Assembly (NCBI GenBank): GCA_014874385.1
Contig: JACWAE010000049.1
Coordinates: 1 to 49,586, forward strand
Direction: 5' to 3'
Source of the DNA: Dehalococcoidia bacterium
GTDB lineage: Bacteria > Chloroflexota > Dehalococcoidia > SZUA-161
Length of the DNA stretch: 49,586 bases
Every line of letters starts with the position of its first letter. Within the stretch, counting starts at the first letter, position 1. Positions 41,691 to 49,586 of the stretch are shown here, piece after piece. The position numbers were made by a program, and so were the translations under genes. Under the pieces are notes generated by a model. That model was not told the origin of the DNA. It saw nothing but the letters and a program-made list of their open reading frames with translations, and ran no database searches.

Positions 41691-42284
41691 TCAGGGCCGG
41701 GGCTGCATCAACTCTTCCAGCCGCTTCACCCCTCGCAGGGCATTCCGGCGGTCGAACTGTTTGCCTTCCCGCTCCAGCTCATGCAGGGCCCGGTCAACCG
41801 GGAGAGAGCCCCGCTTCATTCTCTCCCACACCGGCAGGTAGGTGACGGGAAAGGTGAAAGGCCGTTTGGCAGGAGGTTTCACCCGGGCCTCCAGAACCTG
41901 GTACTCTTCTAGCGTGGGGTATCTTCCCGTCAATTCTTTGAACTGTTCCTGAGCAACCCGCTGCCGCCATCTCTCCTGCTCTGGCTCGATATAATCCTTC
42001 CAGATAGACTGCCAATCATCCGGGGTGGTAAATGCGTCGACGCCCTGGACGGTGATGGTGAGCGTATGCACCGTCACGCCGCCGGGTGTACGCTGTGGTA
42101 TAAACTCTACAGATGTCAGCAGCACCGGGACATCCAGCTTCTTAGAGGCACCCTGGGCCCCAGGTCGCCGGCATCGTGAGAGAACAGGTAGCGGCGCACC
42201 CGCCAGAACAGGCCGGGGGGCAGGCCATGACTCAAGGGATATCCGACAGGTTCTGGCAGGCTGAGGCCAGAACTGAAGAAACAA
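41691..42284 (-). CDS. Unknown protein next to the recombinase remnant
   Basis: The open frame is 197 codons. The part from about residue 50 looks real (VPVLLTSVEFIPQRTPGGVT, DYIEPEQERWRQRVAQEQF, KELTGRYPTLEEYQ). The first 50 residues run opposite to another open stretch (42227-42510) and may not be coding. I do not recognise the family. The helical, charged character and the position before a recombinase suggest an accessory protein of the same mobile element. It may be a 5'-truncated gene. Confidence 0.4.
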   Translation of the reverse strand: MFLQFWPQPARTCRISLESWPAPRPVLAGAPLPVLSRCRRPGAQGASKKLDVPVLLTSVEFIPQRTPGGVTVHTLTITVQGVDAFTTPDDWQSIWKDYIEPEQERWRQRVAQEQFKELTGRYPTLEEYQVLEARVKPPAKRPFTFPVTYLPVWERMKRGSLPVDRALHELEREGKQFDRRNALRGVKRLEELMQPRP

Positions 42285-42510
42285 AGCAATTCATCCGGGA
42301 CGTAAAACGTATCACCGAGGCTTCCTTACAAATTTACCCTATGGAAAGATCCTAGAAGAAGTTGAAGACACTGAATACCCGTGCTGGCGTATTCGCTTCA
42401 TCAGAGACCGTGGGTGTGAGTTTAACTACGCAAGGAAAGTCCTTGACGAAAGGGTCAGGGCAGCAACTAGCGTCGACGTACGCCGCCACGCGGCAGGGGT
42501 AGAAATCTAA
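42227..42510 (+). pseudogene. Possible frameshifted small gene, unknown
   Basis: After GGGGGG, an ATG at 42227 opens MTQGISDRFWQAEARTEETK, ending FIRDVKRITEAS. The next frame continues LTNLPYGKILEEVEDTEYPC, then WRIRFIRDRGCEFNYARKVL. Joined by one frameshift near 42330 these make a 90-95 residue protein with protein-like composition. No family is recognised. It overlaps 41691-42284 on the other strand, so only one of the two is likely real. Confidence 0.3.
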
Positions 42511-43543
42511 TAGCAGCCAGAACGAAATCAATAACAGCTAAAACAGCGTCTGGTAAGTCCAACAACATTAGATACGATAATAACTTAGGCGCATGCGCGC
42601 GCTGCTCCACAAGCACCTCAAGGTGTTCACGATGTTTCCGCAGTTCCTCCTCAGCGCGCTTGCGCTCGGTGATGTCCTGTATGACCAGAAGAACGAGATC
42701 GGTATGATTAGACTCCCTAAATATCCGTTGGGCGTTCAGAAGCATTACACGTCGCCCTAAAGCTGTAAAATCGTGCTCCACCTCGAACCCTTCAATGGTA
42801 GTATGCTCGGGTAAAATATGCTCCAGTAAATCTCGAAGTCTAGGGATATCCCACTGTCGGTTGTCCACCTCGTAAATGAGTTGTCCTATAGTCTCCTTAG
42901 GTGTGACTTTAAAGGTCTGGTAGAAAGAGCGATTGGCCAAGGTTACCCGCAGGTCGGGCTTCAATACCAACAAAGACAGGGGCACCGTGGCTATGATGTT
43001 CTCAGCATATTCACGGGCAGCCTGAACAAGTTGCTCTTTCAGCTTGCGGTCGGTGATGTTCCTGCAAATGCCTTCTATGGCAATAATGTTGCCTTTATCG
43101 TCAAAGATCCCTTTGTTTGATTGTATTATCGACCTTTCATTTCCTTCTGGATCAATTATTTTATATTCATACGTTGGGGGCACTTCGCCCTTTATCAGGT
43201 CAGCCCATTTTCTCTCAAAATAATCCATGTAATCAGGGTGGATTATCTTTCTGATGAACAAAGGATTACGGAGAAAGTCTTCTTTGGTATATCCAAAAAC
43301 AAGTCTAGCCGCAGGATTAAAGTATTCATACTTTCCATCCGGCAAGGACATACGATAAACAGCTTCACCAAGTTCTTCGATTAAGCTTCTATATCTCTCC
43401 TCGCTCTGCCGTAATGCCTCCAATGTCTTCTTCCGATTGGCGACATCACAGGTGGCTCCGATGAGTTCAAAGAGGTCTTCCTCCGACATTTTTGAGTCAG
43501 ATTGGTTCATATATTTTGTGTTTATATCTTTCTTCTTTGCCAT
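42467..43543 (-). CDS. PAS-domain protein with two PAS domains, truncated kinase
   Basis: The 358-residue protein has a first PAS at about 50-170 (SEERYRSLIEELGEAVYRMS, then HPDYMDYFERKW and GICRNITDRK) and a second at about 180-300 (YAENIIATVPLSLLVLKPDL, then LRDLLEHILPEHTTIEGFE). The coil EEELRKHREHLEVLVEQR normally leads into a kinase or other output, but here the frame runs into an unrelated 40-residue hydrophobic tail. It is therefore a kinase that lost its output domain. AGAGGTG precedes the ATG at 43543. The second PAS is about 75% identical to the one in the broken kinase at 48538-49474. Confidence 0.75.
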   Translation of the reverse strand: MAKKKDINTKYMNQSDSKMSEEDLFELIGATCDVANRKKTLEALRQSEERYRSLIEELGEAVYRMSLPDGKYEYFNPAARLVFGYTKEDFLRNPLFIRKIIHPDYMDYFERKWADLIKGEVPPTYEYKIIDPEGNERSIIQSNKGIFDDKGNIIAIEGICRNITDRKLKEQLVQAAREYAENIIATVPLSLLVLKPDLRVTLANRSFYQTFKVTPKETIGQLIYEVDNRQWDIPRLRDLLEHILPEHTTIEGFEVEHDFTALGRRVMLLNAQRIFRESNHTDLVLLVIQDITERKRAEEELRKHREHLEVLVEQRAHAPKLLSYLMLLDLPDAVLAVIDFVLAAIRFLPLPRGGVRRR

Positions 43544-43689
43544 TTGTACACCTCTGAATCGCATCGCTGACTATCGAAGCAACGTCCACTGCTCCTACGC
43601 ATGAGCATACCCTGGGCGAAGCAAGGCTTAACAATCCCCTTTTGGGGGGCGTCATCAACTACTAAGATTTCCTCTTTAGCGGTCTCCAT
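43522..43689 (-). pseudogene. Remnant of a response-regulator receiver N-terminus
   Basis: The frame opens METAKEEILVVDDAPQKG, the first strand and acidic pocket of a receiver domain, then changes to unrelated sequence and stops after 55 residues inside the PAS gene start. It looks like a receiver gene cut by a deletion. Confidence 0.4.
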
Positions 43690-43847
43690 ATCTTACATAC
43701 CTTAACCTTGCTGTCCATCAGACACTATAGGTATTTCTACTACTGAAGTTGCACTCTCAATTTGCTACACTATGATTGTCAACGCTCCTATCAGTCTATC
43801 ATAGCTAATCATGCATAATCAATCACCCAACAGTCTGGTCATACTGT

Positions 43848-44061
43848 GTGAAGAAAGTACTATCGCATACAATTGGCTGGAACAAGGTAAGGCCTGAGAA
43901 AGAGTCGAACATTATAGCTCAGGCACCGGCCTCACCGGAACTCTATGCCTGGCAACTTACCTTGAGGATTGTCGATTCCGATGGTTTATATGTGTCTGAG
44001 AGCACAGTCTATCATATCCTGGAGCGAGAGGGGCTAATAAAGCCGGCTGAGATAGTGACCT
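43848..44061 (+). pseudogene. IS3-family transposase (OrfB) fragment
   Basis: The frame gives PEKESNIIAQAPASPELYAW and DSDGLYVSESTVYHILEREG then LIKPAEI. This is the HTH region of IS3-type OrfB transposases, where full copies read SPRQLALRIVDSEG...SESTVYRILKREGLIKPAEI and continue into the DDE core. The DDE core is absent. The frame leads straight into the 67-bp terminal-repeat element, so the loss probably came with that insertion. Confidence 0.7.
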
Positions 44062-44122
44062 GCCCCCCCAAAAGGGAGCCAGTTTTAATGTTAGACTGGA
44101 AATACAAAAGGGGGGCAGGTCA
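44056..44122. mobile_element. 67-bp terminal-inverted-repeat element (IS-derived MITE)
   Basis: The ends are TGACCTGCCCCCC and GGGGGGCAGGTCA, a perfect 13-bp inverted repeat. The inside has CCAGT...ACTGG and no frame. The ends look like IS3-type tips, so this may be an IS whose body was deleted. It directly follows the transposase fragment. Confidence 0.65.
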
Positions 44123-44682
44123 TCTGCTGTGGAAGTCTCCTGCGGGGTGAATATACCGCAGTATACAGTAGACGACTCTACACCACAACCACTTCAATTG
44201 CCTCATCCACTTAAGAACCTGAGCTTTATGGATTGCTTTTGGTGTTATGAACACCCAGAGAATCATCCCTGGCACTCTTGCCGAAGACCAAATTCTTTAG
44301 TATCCGTTGATTTAGAGACCGTCATATAGCTTGTGTTTTGGATAACCTGAATCACGTTTGGTTGTGTGGAGATGGGTCTTTGTTGCCGGAGGCATTGACG
44401 TATATTAATTTACCTCTGTTCGTTTTTGTCCCCACTAGCCTAGTTCAGTCATTAAGCAACCAACTAGTACTAGCGGACTCTCGGGGGTAGTACTAATGGG
44501 GCATTGTAGTAACAATGCTAAGCATTGATAATTATTGCGTAGCAAAAGTAAACAGAACGTATCTGTTATTAATTACGTAAATGCAACTGAGTATAGAAAT
44601 CATTACCAGCTGACCCATGGATCGATTCAGCAGATTTGTGTTTCGCTTACATGCACACAATCTATATAAAAGGAGGAACAAA
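44123..44682. other. A+T-rich intergenic region before the HTH gene
   Basis: No gene is supported. A frame at 44129-44329 has no ribosome site or family motif. The region is A+T rich after 44330 and holds the inverted repeats at 44465-44518, so it is a likely regulatory or attachment region. Confidence 0.5.
44465..44518. promoter_or_regulatory. Cluster of palindromes upstream of the HTH gene
   Basis: Two TAGTACTA palindromes (44465-44472 and 44488-44495), 23 bases apart, then the hairpin GCATTGT/ACAATGC (44501-44518). Spacing of two helical turns suggests an operator or recombination site. No match to a known site. Confidence 0.4.
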
Positions 44683-44892
44683 GTGAGTAGATCAGTATGT
44701 ACTCAGGAACGGCGGGACGAACCACTCATGACATGCGAGGAAGTTGCTACTTTTCTCCAGGTAAGTATCGTCTCAGTCAGGCGCTGGAGTCGGTGTAGAT
44801 CAATCAAGGCTCTCAAGATAGGAAGCCGAGGCGACTGGCGATACAGATATGAAGATGTCCTGGAGTACCTATCAAGAGGAACTGAGAATTGA
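44683..44892 (+). CDS. Excisionase-like helix-turn-helix protein
   Basis: The 69-residue protein has one HTH_17 domain: EPLMTCEEVATFLQVS, VRRWSRCRSIKALKIGSRG, WRYRYEDVLEYL. This is the DNA-binding fold of excisionases and MerR-type N-termini. The start is a GTG at 44683 with AGGAGG upstream; an ATG 22 codons earlier has none. It sits in the decayed island, so it may be the excisionase of the lost element. It is intact. Confidence 0.78.
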   Translation: MSRSVCTQERRDEPLMTCEEVATFLQVSIVSVRRWSRCRSIKALKIGSRGDWRYRYEDVLEYLSRGTEN

Positions 44893-45141
44893 TATAGCTG
44901 GCTGATAAAAGTTGGGAGAAAGCCAAATATAAACGTTTTATAGCATTGGTTAGTGATAGAGATGCAAAAAATCTTCTACCGAACAAGGGGAATATTGGGT
45001 AAATCTATCTAACTAGGAGAGAGACTGTCGATTCGTCAAGTTGCTCTGTGTCTAATAACTGAATCCTGATCAGTTCTATCCCATTTAGGATAATCGTATG
45101 ATAGCCCATTGAGTGCCTTATGTTCTCAATGAGGTAAGCAA

Positions 45142-45354
45142 ATGTCAGATAGGCCCAATTCACAAGGCAGTGATACTACGGAGGGGAAAAAGGTGCAGCA
45201 GAAGCCATTAAATGGTGAACTTGCAGTAGACATAATCGAGGCCATACCAGACGGTGTTGTGATGGTTGATATAGATGGCAAAATGACATTTATTAATAGA
45301 GCCTTTGAAAAGATTCTGGAATACAACGGAAATCAAATCGATGGCCAGGAATAA
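45142..45354 (+). CDS. Short PAS-start protein overlapping the kinase gene
   Basis: The 70 residues end just after a PAS domain begins: AVDIIEAIPDGVVMVDIDGK, then FINRAFEKILEY and stop. A PAS needs about 100 residues, so it is incomplete. Its stop overlaps the likely ATG of the kinase (45341) by 14 bases in another frame. Either it is a cut gene whose start of translation feeds the kinase, or the two were one gene before a frameshift. Confidence 0.55.
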   Translation: MSDRPNSQGSDTTEGKKVQQKPLNGELAVDIIEAIPDGVVMVDIDGKMTFINRAFEKILEYNGNQIDGQE

Positions 45355-46837
45355 CAGGCAACCACGAAAGAACAATCACCGCAGCTCTGTGAAGTTGTTG
45401 CAGAGGCCGGAGAACGGGCCGGGTGCCTTCGCAGATGCGTCTGTAGACGCTTTCTTGATGTTTGACGAAAACCTTAACTTGGTGAGCATAAACCCTGCCG
45501 GGGAAAAACTCCTTGGTGTCTCCCTAGAGGCTGATGCTGGAAAGAACATTACTGAGATTGTACCTGATATTAAGAGGACTGGAAGACACGAGAAGTATTT
45601 GAGTGTGATAGAAACGGGCAGGCCTTTCTTTGCTGACGATGTCATCCCGCATCCGAGATTTGGAGACAAGCACTTGAGTATCAAGGCATTCAAGGTATGG
45701 CACGGGGTTGGAATGATAGTCAGTGACATCACAGAACGCAAGCAGATGGAGGAGGCGCTCAGGTTATCAGAAGAGAGATATCGCTTGATTGTGGAGAACG
45801 CCAACGAGGCCATTGTGGTGGCTCAAGATGGTATGCTCAAGTTCTTCAATTCCCGGGCGATAGGGATTTTGGGTTATTCCAAGCAAGAGATGGCCTCTAA
45901 ACTATTTATAGAGTTAATTCATCCTGACGACCAGCAGATGGTGGTGGGACGCTACATGGCGAGGCTAAGGGGCGAGGAATTGCCCTCTGTTTACTCTTTC
46001 AGGGTTGTGGACAGAGCAGGGAATGTGAGATGGCTGGAGATCAGCGCAGTCGTGTTCAACTGGGAGGGCAGGCCGGCCACACTTAACTTCTTGACTGACA
46101 TCACCGAGCGTAGGAAGGCTGAGGAGGAGAAGCAGAGGATGGAGGAGCAGCTTCTACTCGCTGGCCGTCTGGCTGCCGTGGGCGAGCTGGCGGCAGGCGT
46201 GGCTCACGAATTGAACAATCCTTTGGCCATAATCCAAATGTATTCTGAGTCTTCTAAGGAGCGGGGGGACTTAGATGATACCGCGAAGAAAGATCTGCTA
46301 ATAATCTATGAACAAGCGAAACGCGCCTCCAAAATCACCCATAACCTGCTCTCCTTTGCTCGTAAACACGAGCCTGAGAAAAACATGGTGTCGGTAAACG
46401 AAATCATCGAGAAGACACTGGAAATGCACTCTCACCAGTTGAGTATTAATAACATAGAAGTTTCCGAGGAATTGCAGCCTGGCCTTCCAATGATAATGGC
46501 TGATTACAATCAGATGCAGCAGGTCTTTATGAACATAATCATCAATGCGGAGCAGGCCATGTTAGAGGCACATGATCGGGGCAAGCTGAACATAAAAACG
46601 GAAACAACTGAAGGCATGATCAAGATAAGTTTTACTGATGACGGACCAGGTATTTTAGAGAGTAACCTTAAGAGGATATTTGACCCATTCTTCACCACCA
46701 AAGAAGTGGGGAAAGAGACGGGGCTGGGCCTCAGCATATGCTACGGAATTGTCCACGCCCACGGTGGCCATATATATGCCATTAGCAAGATGGGCGAGGG
46801 TGCCACCTTTGTCAGTGAAATACCGATTACCTCCTAA
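45341..46837 (+). CDS. PAS-PAS sensor histidine kinase, soluble
   Basis: The 498-residue protein, from the ATG at 45341, has PAS 1 (about 28-130), PAS 2 (about 140-258, VVAQDGMLKFFNSRAIGILG), a coil, HisKA with phospho-His H289 in AAGVAHELNNPL, and an HATPase with NIIINAEQAM, DDGPGI and GLGLSICYGI. The NtrB-like VAHELNNPLAII motif is typical. There is no membrane helix, so it senses something inside the cell. The next gene, 51 bases on, is a REC-HD-GYP regulator and the obvious partner. A longer start at 45305 is possible but less likely. Confidence 0.9.
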   Translation: MARNNRQPRKNNHRSSVKLLQRPENGPGAFADASVDAFLMFDENLNLVSINPAGEKLLGVSLEADAGKNITEIVPDIKRTGRHEKYLSVIETGRPFFADDVIPHPRFGDKHLSIKAFKVWHGVGMIVSDITERKQMEEALRLSEERYRLIVENANEAIVVAQDGMLKFFNSRAIGILGYSKQEMASKLFIELIHPDDQQMVVGRYMARLRGEELPSVYSFRVVDRAGNVRWLEISAVVFNWEGRPATLNFLTDITERRKAEEEKQRMEEQLLLAGRLAAVGELAAGVAHELNNPLAIIQMYSESSKERGDLDDTAKKDLLIIYEQAKRASKITHNLLSFARKHEPEKNMVSVNEIIEKTLEMHSHQLSINNIEVSEELQPGLPMIMADYNQMQQVFMNIIINAEQAMLEAHDRGKLNIKTETTEGMIKISFTDDGPGILESNLKRIFDPFFTTKEVGKETGLGLSICYGIVHAHGGHIYAISKMGEGATFVSEIPITS

Positions 46838-46888
46838 TATTCGGAGGTTTCAGAGATAGAAACCCATCTCACATGATAGGAGGCTGAA

Positions 46889-48007
46889 ATGGAAGAGGAT
46901 AAAAAAACAATACTAATAGTCGATGATGAGGAACCGATTAGAGATATCCTGTCCCGCAGGTTGCAGGCAGAAGGTTATGAATGCGTGACAGCAGCTAATG
47001 GTACCGAAGCTCTCCAAAATGCATTCATGCATGATCTAGACATAGTGCTTCTAGATGTCAAGATGCCTGGGATGTCAGGTATGGAGGTGTTGTCCAGGCT
47101 GGCTATAGATCACCCCGATACTTCGATAATCATGGTAACCGCAGTAACTGATATCAATACAGCTATCGGTGCCATGAAATTGGGTGCATATGATTACTTA
47201 AACAAACCTTTCAATATGGATGATCTTCTGATGAGGTTGGAGAGAGCCCTCGAAAGAAGGCGACTGATATTGAAAAACAAGGAATATCAGCGGCGTCTGG
47301 AGCAAAGAGTTGAGCAACAAGAGGGGCAGATACAAGAATATTATCAAAAGGCTGTTGAGGCTCTCTCCCGCGAGCAGATCGCTCTTGGCAAGCTGGTTAC
47401 TGCACTTGGGCCATATCGTACAGACCAGGACTTCCCGCAGATGGCAGAAGCGATGTCGCTGATGGCTGAGATGCATGAGCCCTATATACGTGGCCATTCC
47501 CAGAGAGTGAGCATAATGGCCAACGCAATTGCACTTGAGTTTGGCTGCTCAAAGGAGTTGGTATTGGAGATACAGTTAGCTGCTAAAGTTCACGATATAG
47601 GCAAGGTGGTAATTCCAGATAATATCCTATTCAAACCAGGGCCTCTGACCCCGTCAGAATTCAATGAGGTGAAAAGACATCCGGTAGCAGCAGTAGATAT
47701 ACTGAGACCTGTGAACTATTTTAAAAGTGTATTACCTTTGATCGAGAGTCACCACGAATCTTACGATGGCAAAGGGTACCCTCACGGACTTAGTGGAGAT
47801 AATATCCCGCTAGGGGCTCGTGTGCTAGCTGTTGCGGATGCCTACGATGCAATGACATGCCCTCGTCCCTACCGTCCTCGCCTCAGTAGTGAAGAGGCGG
47901 CTGAGACTTTGAAGAAGGGGGCTGCGAACCAGTGGGACCAAGAAGTTGTGCGGGCTTTCCTGCGCGTATTACAACGAGAATCCAAGAAACTGCTCGCATT
48001 TACTTAA
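46889..48007 (+). CDS. Response regulator with HD-GYP domain (c-di-GMP phosphodiesterase)
   Basis: The 372-residue protein has a receiver (5-122) with D12/D13, phospho-site D56 in VLLDVKMPG and K107, a coiled coil (about 125-165), then HD-GYP from 190. The catalytic parts are present: H203, H235-D236 in VHDIGK, HHE at 288-290, and DGKGYP at 293-298. Such proteins cleave cyclic di-GMP, so the pair would lower c-di-GMP on a cytoplasmic cue. GATAGGAGG precedes the ATG, and the kinase gene ends 51 bases upstream. It is intact while much nearby is decayed. Confidence 0.93.
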   Translation: MEEDKKTILIVDDEEPIRDILSRRLQAEGYECVTAANGTEALQNAFMHDLDIVLLDVKMPGMSGMEVLSRLAIDHPDTSIIMVTAVTDINTAIGAMKLGAYDYLNKPFNMDDLLMRLERALERRRLILKNKEYQRRLEQRVEQQEGQIQEYYQKAVEALSREQIALGKLVTALGPYRTDQDFPQMAEAMSLMAEMHEPYIRGHSQRVSIMANAIALEFGCSKELVLEIQLAAKVHDIGKVVIPDNILFKPGPLTPSEFNEVKRHPVAAVDILRPVNYFKSVLPLIESHHESYDGKGYPHGLSGDNIPLGARVLAVADAYDAMTCPRPYRPRLSSEEAAETLKKGAANQWDQEVVRAFLRVLQRESKKLLAFT

Positions 48008-48212
48008 GAAAGATGTAATCACAATAAACTTATCGATATAAAGGCTCTCTGTGGAACATTCTTAGTTAAGCTATACTCTTAGGTTGTTATTTGCTCCTTC
48101 GCGAGAAGGTCTCGGTTGCGGGTCTATGACCCAGCTTAATAATAACTGCGGTATCGTTACTTCTAAAGTCTAGTAGAGGCATACCTGCGAATACAAAGCG
48201 AGGAGGTAGAAA

Positions 48213-48410
48213 ATGACCAGACAAGAGAGAACAGTGCGGATAGCGTATAAAGCAAGAGGTCGAGATATATTGGCTTGGTTTATCAAGACAGCGCTTTTCT
48301 CCCTGATAACGCTTGGATGGTATTTACCTGTTGCGGCAAATAGATTAGTTAGATATATGTGCGAGCATACGGAGATACAAATAGTAGAGTCACAGTCTCC
48401 GGAACCATAG
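48213..48410 (+). CDS. Small DUF898-like membrane protein
   Basis: The 65-residue protein resembles a single unit of DUF898 (YjgN): AYKARGRDILAWFIKTALFS, then LITLGWYLPVAANRLVRYMC and EHTEI. It has one clear membrane helix (about 22-44). GAGGAGG precedes the ATG. Full DUF898 proteins have several such units, so this could be a fragment or a genuine short form. The start and composition look intact. Confidence 0.6.
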   Translation: MTRQERTVRIAYKARGRDILAWFIKTALFSLITLGWYLPVAANRLVRYMCEHTEIQIVESQSPEP

Positions 48411-48537
48411 AATGAGATCCGGATAGTAAGGGCAGATAACGTAAATATGCTGGCAAGTAATCTGGTCAGCCAGGTGGGGGATATCGCCGAGGTAGCCACC
48501 AAATTTTGGAGTGAAGCTATGACTACAAGAAAAATAA

Positions 48538-49474
48538 GGGACAAAAAAGCATCCGGCACACGAGTACGAGTACCGAGGAAAGATTTGGCTGAAACTCGCC
48601 ACGGTCTCCCATGACATCGCCGAGCGCGAGCAAGCGGGGCGCAATGAGCTGGAGAAACGATGCCGCCATCTCGAGAAGGTAGTGGAAGAGAGTACAGCGA
48701 CAATAAGGGTACTAAGAGGACAACTTAAACTGGAGAGCAACGAGCGAAAATGGGCCGAGCGAGACATCCGGGCTGCCCTTAAATATGCTGAGAACATCAT
48801 AGCCACGGTGCCCCTGTCTTTGTTGGTATTGAATGCTGGCCTGCGGGTAATCTCGGCCAATAGCTATTTCTACGATACCTTTAAAGTCACACCTGAGGAG
48901 ACCGTGGGGCAGTTCATCTATAACCTGGGCAACCGACAGTGGGACATCCCCAGACTTCGAGATTTACTGGAACATATTTTACCCGAGCATACTACCGTTG
49001 AAGGGTTCGAGATGACTCACGACTTTCCATCTATAGGGCGACGTGTAATGCTTCTAAACGCCCGACGGAATAGGGAGTTAGATCAATCTCGTTTTTATGG
49101 TTATAGACGATGTAACCGAGCTCAAGAAGGCACATGAAGAACTGCGCGAAGTAGACCGTAGGAGGTCGGAATTCATCGCCACTGTATCGCACGAGCTGCG
49201 CACACCACTGCAATCAATCATGAGATTTACCAAGCTGATGGTGCAGGACAAAGTCCCCGACCCCATAATACAAACACGGTTCCTAGATACCATAGATAGA
49301 GAGAGCGAACGGCTCGCCGGGTTGATAGGTGATTTGCTTGATGTCTCGCGCCTCGAAGCGGGTAAATTTGTGCTCGAGCGGCAACGCCTGTCTCTACGGG
49401 ATACGATCCGCCGTGCAATATATGAACTGTTTAGTATCATTAACGAGAAAGCACCTATGATTAGGGTCAGATAG
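48538..49474 (+). pseudogene. PAS-histidine kinase with frameshift and early stop
   Basis: From 48538 the frame reads the end of one PAS (HEYEYRGKIWLKLATVSHDI), a coil, and a second PAS (YAENIIATVPLSLLVLNAGL). One extra base near 49085 shifts to the frame that carries VIDDVTELKKAHEEL, then HisKA with FIATVSHELRTPLQS and IGDLLDVSRLEAGKF. This frame stops at 49474 before the ATPase domain. The 5' end is also incomplete (a stop precedes 48538). No start or ATPase remains, so it cannot signal. The last 112 bases to the right edge show no domain. Confidence 0.78.
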
Positions 49475-49586
49475 ATATCGGACACTAGCAAGGGAGATGA
49501 AAGGCAGGTATGCTAGTATCTCGATGAGTATATATGGGGCTGTACTGCCGGGAGCAGGGCGTCTGGCACGGCTTCCCGCAGAGCCC

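Noticed and set aside
44129-44329. 66-codon plus-strand frame after the MITE
   Set aside because: There is no ribosome site, no family motif and odd composition. Likely not coding.
1-49586. CRISPR array, rRNA or tRNA genes
   Set aside because: No regular spaced direct repeats were seen, no rRNA-like stretches, and no cloverleaf with a GGTTCGAATCC-type T-arm. The GGTTC at 17508 is part of a plain palindrome.

Overview
The window reads as chromosome of an anaerobic or micro-aerobic bacterium with about 50% GC. The best guess is Chloroflexota, class Dehalococcoidia. This is inferred from gene content and style: paired crotonases and family III CoA-transferases, a GNAT fused to an ADP-forming acyl-CoA synthetase, a DUF3786 protein, PKD and InlB-repeat lipoproteins, and many small palindromic repeats. 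No rRNA, tRNA or CRISPR array was seen.

Layout: 1-1066 holds two crotonases, one cut by the left edge. 1306-4206 holds two minus-strand units: a cytochrome b5/DUF2231 membrane protein with a ferritin-like protein, and a membrane cytochrome b with a sulfite-oxidase-like molybdopterin lipoprotein and MsrA. Both units have the same 46-bp promoter-like element upstream. 4687-5442 holds a GNAT and a small unknown gene. 5589-8635 is a plus-strand catabolic set (amidohydrolase, DapA/NanA-type aldolase, D-2-hydroxyacid dehydrogenase), followed by a NUDT19-like Nudix hydrolase. 9533-18783 is mixed: an old-yellow-enzyme type enoate reductase, two surface lipoproteins, DUF3786, a B12-binding-type radical SAM protein, an alpha/beta hydrolase, a frameshifted moaE and a CDF metal transporter. 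18808-28971 is an envelope block: an ABC-2 exporter, an HtrA protease, an OmpR/HisKA two-component system, and a MacA/MacB-type efflux system with a small exported protein. 29100-33984 holds ACT-malic enzyme, a LysE exporter and the GNAT-acyl-CoA synthetase fusion. 34244-35008 is an A+T-rich PLD-like gene flanked by direct repeats. 35341-35859 is a glutaredoxin-PDZ gene with an in-frame UGA at the first redox Cys. 36610-40435 holds two CoA-transferases and ribD, separated by palindromic repeats.

From about 40540 to the right edge the sequence is a decayed mobile and signalling island. It holds a broken serine recombinase, an IS3 transposase remnant with a 67-bp terminal-repeat element, an excisionase-like HTH gene, PAS proteins, an intact PAS-histidine kinase plus REC-HD-GYP pair, and a second, frameshifted histidine kinase whose PAS domain is nearly the same as that of the PAS protein at 42467-43543.

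The strongest candidate for something new is the glutaredoxin-PDZ gene at 35341-35859. Its redox motif reads U-P-Y-C if UGA is decoded as selenocysteine, and a SECIS-like hairpin lies just downstream of the UGA. Second is the shared 46-bp element that ties the heme, ferritin-like and methionine-sulfoxide genes into one apparent regulon. The phylum assignment, Sec decoding and regulon are inferences. The reading frames, motifs and repeats are directly visible.
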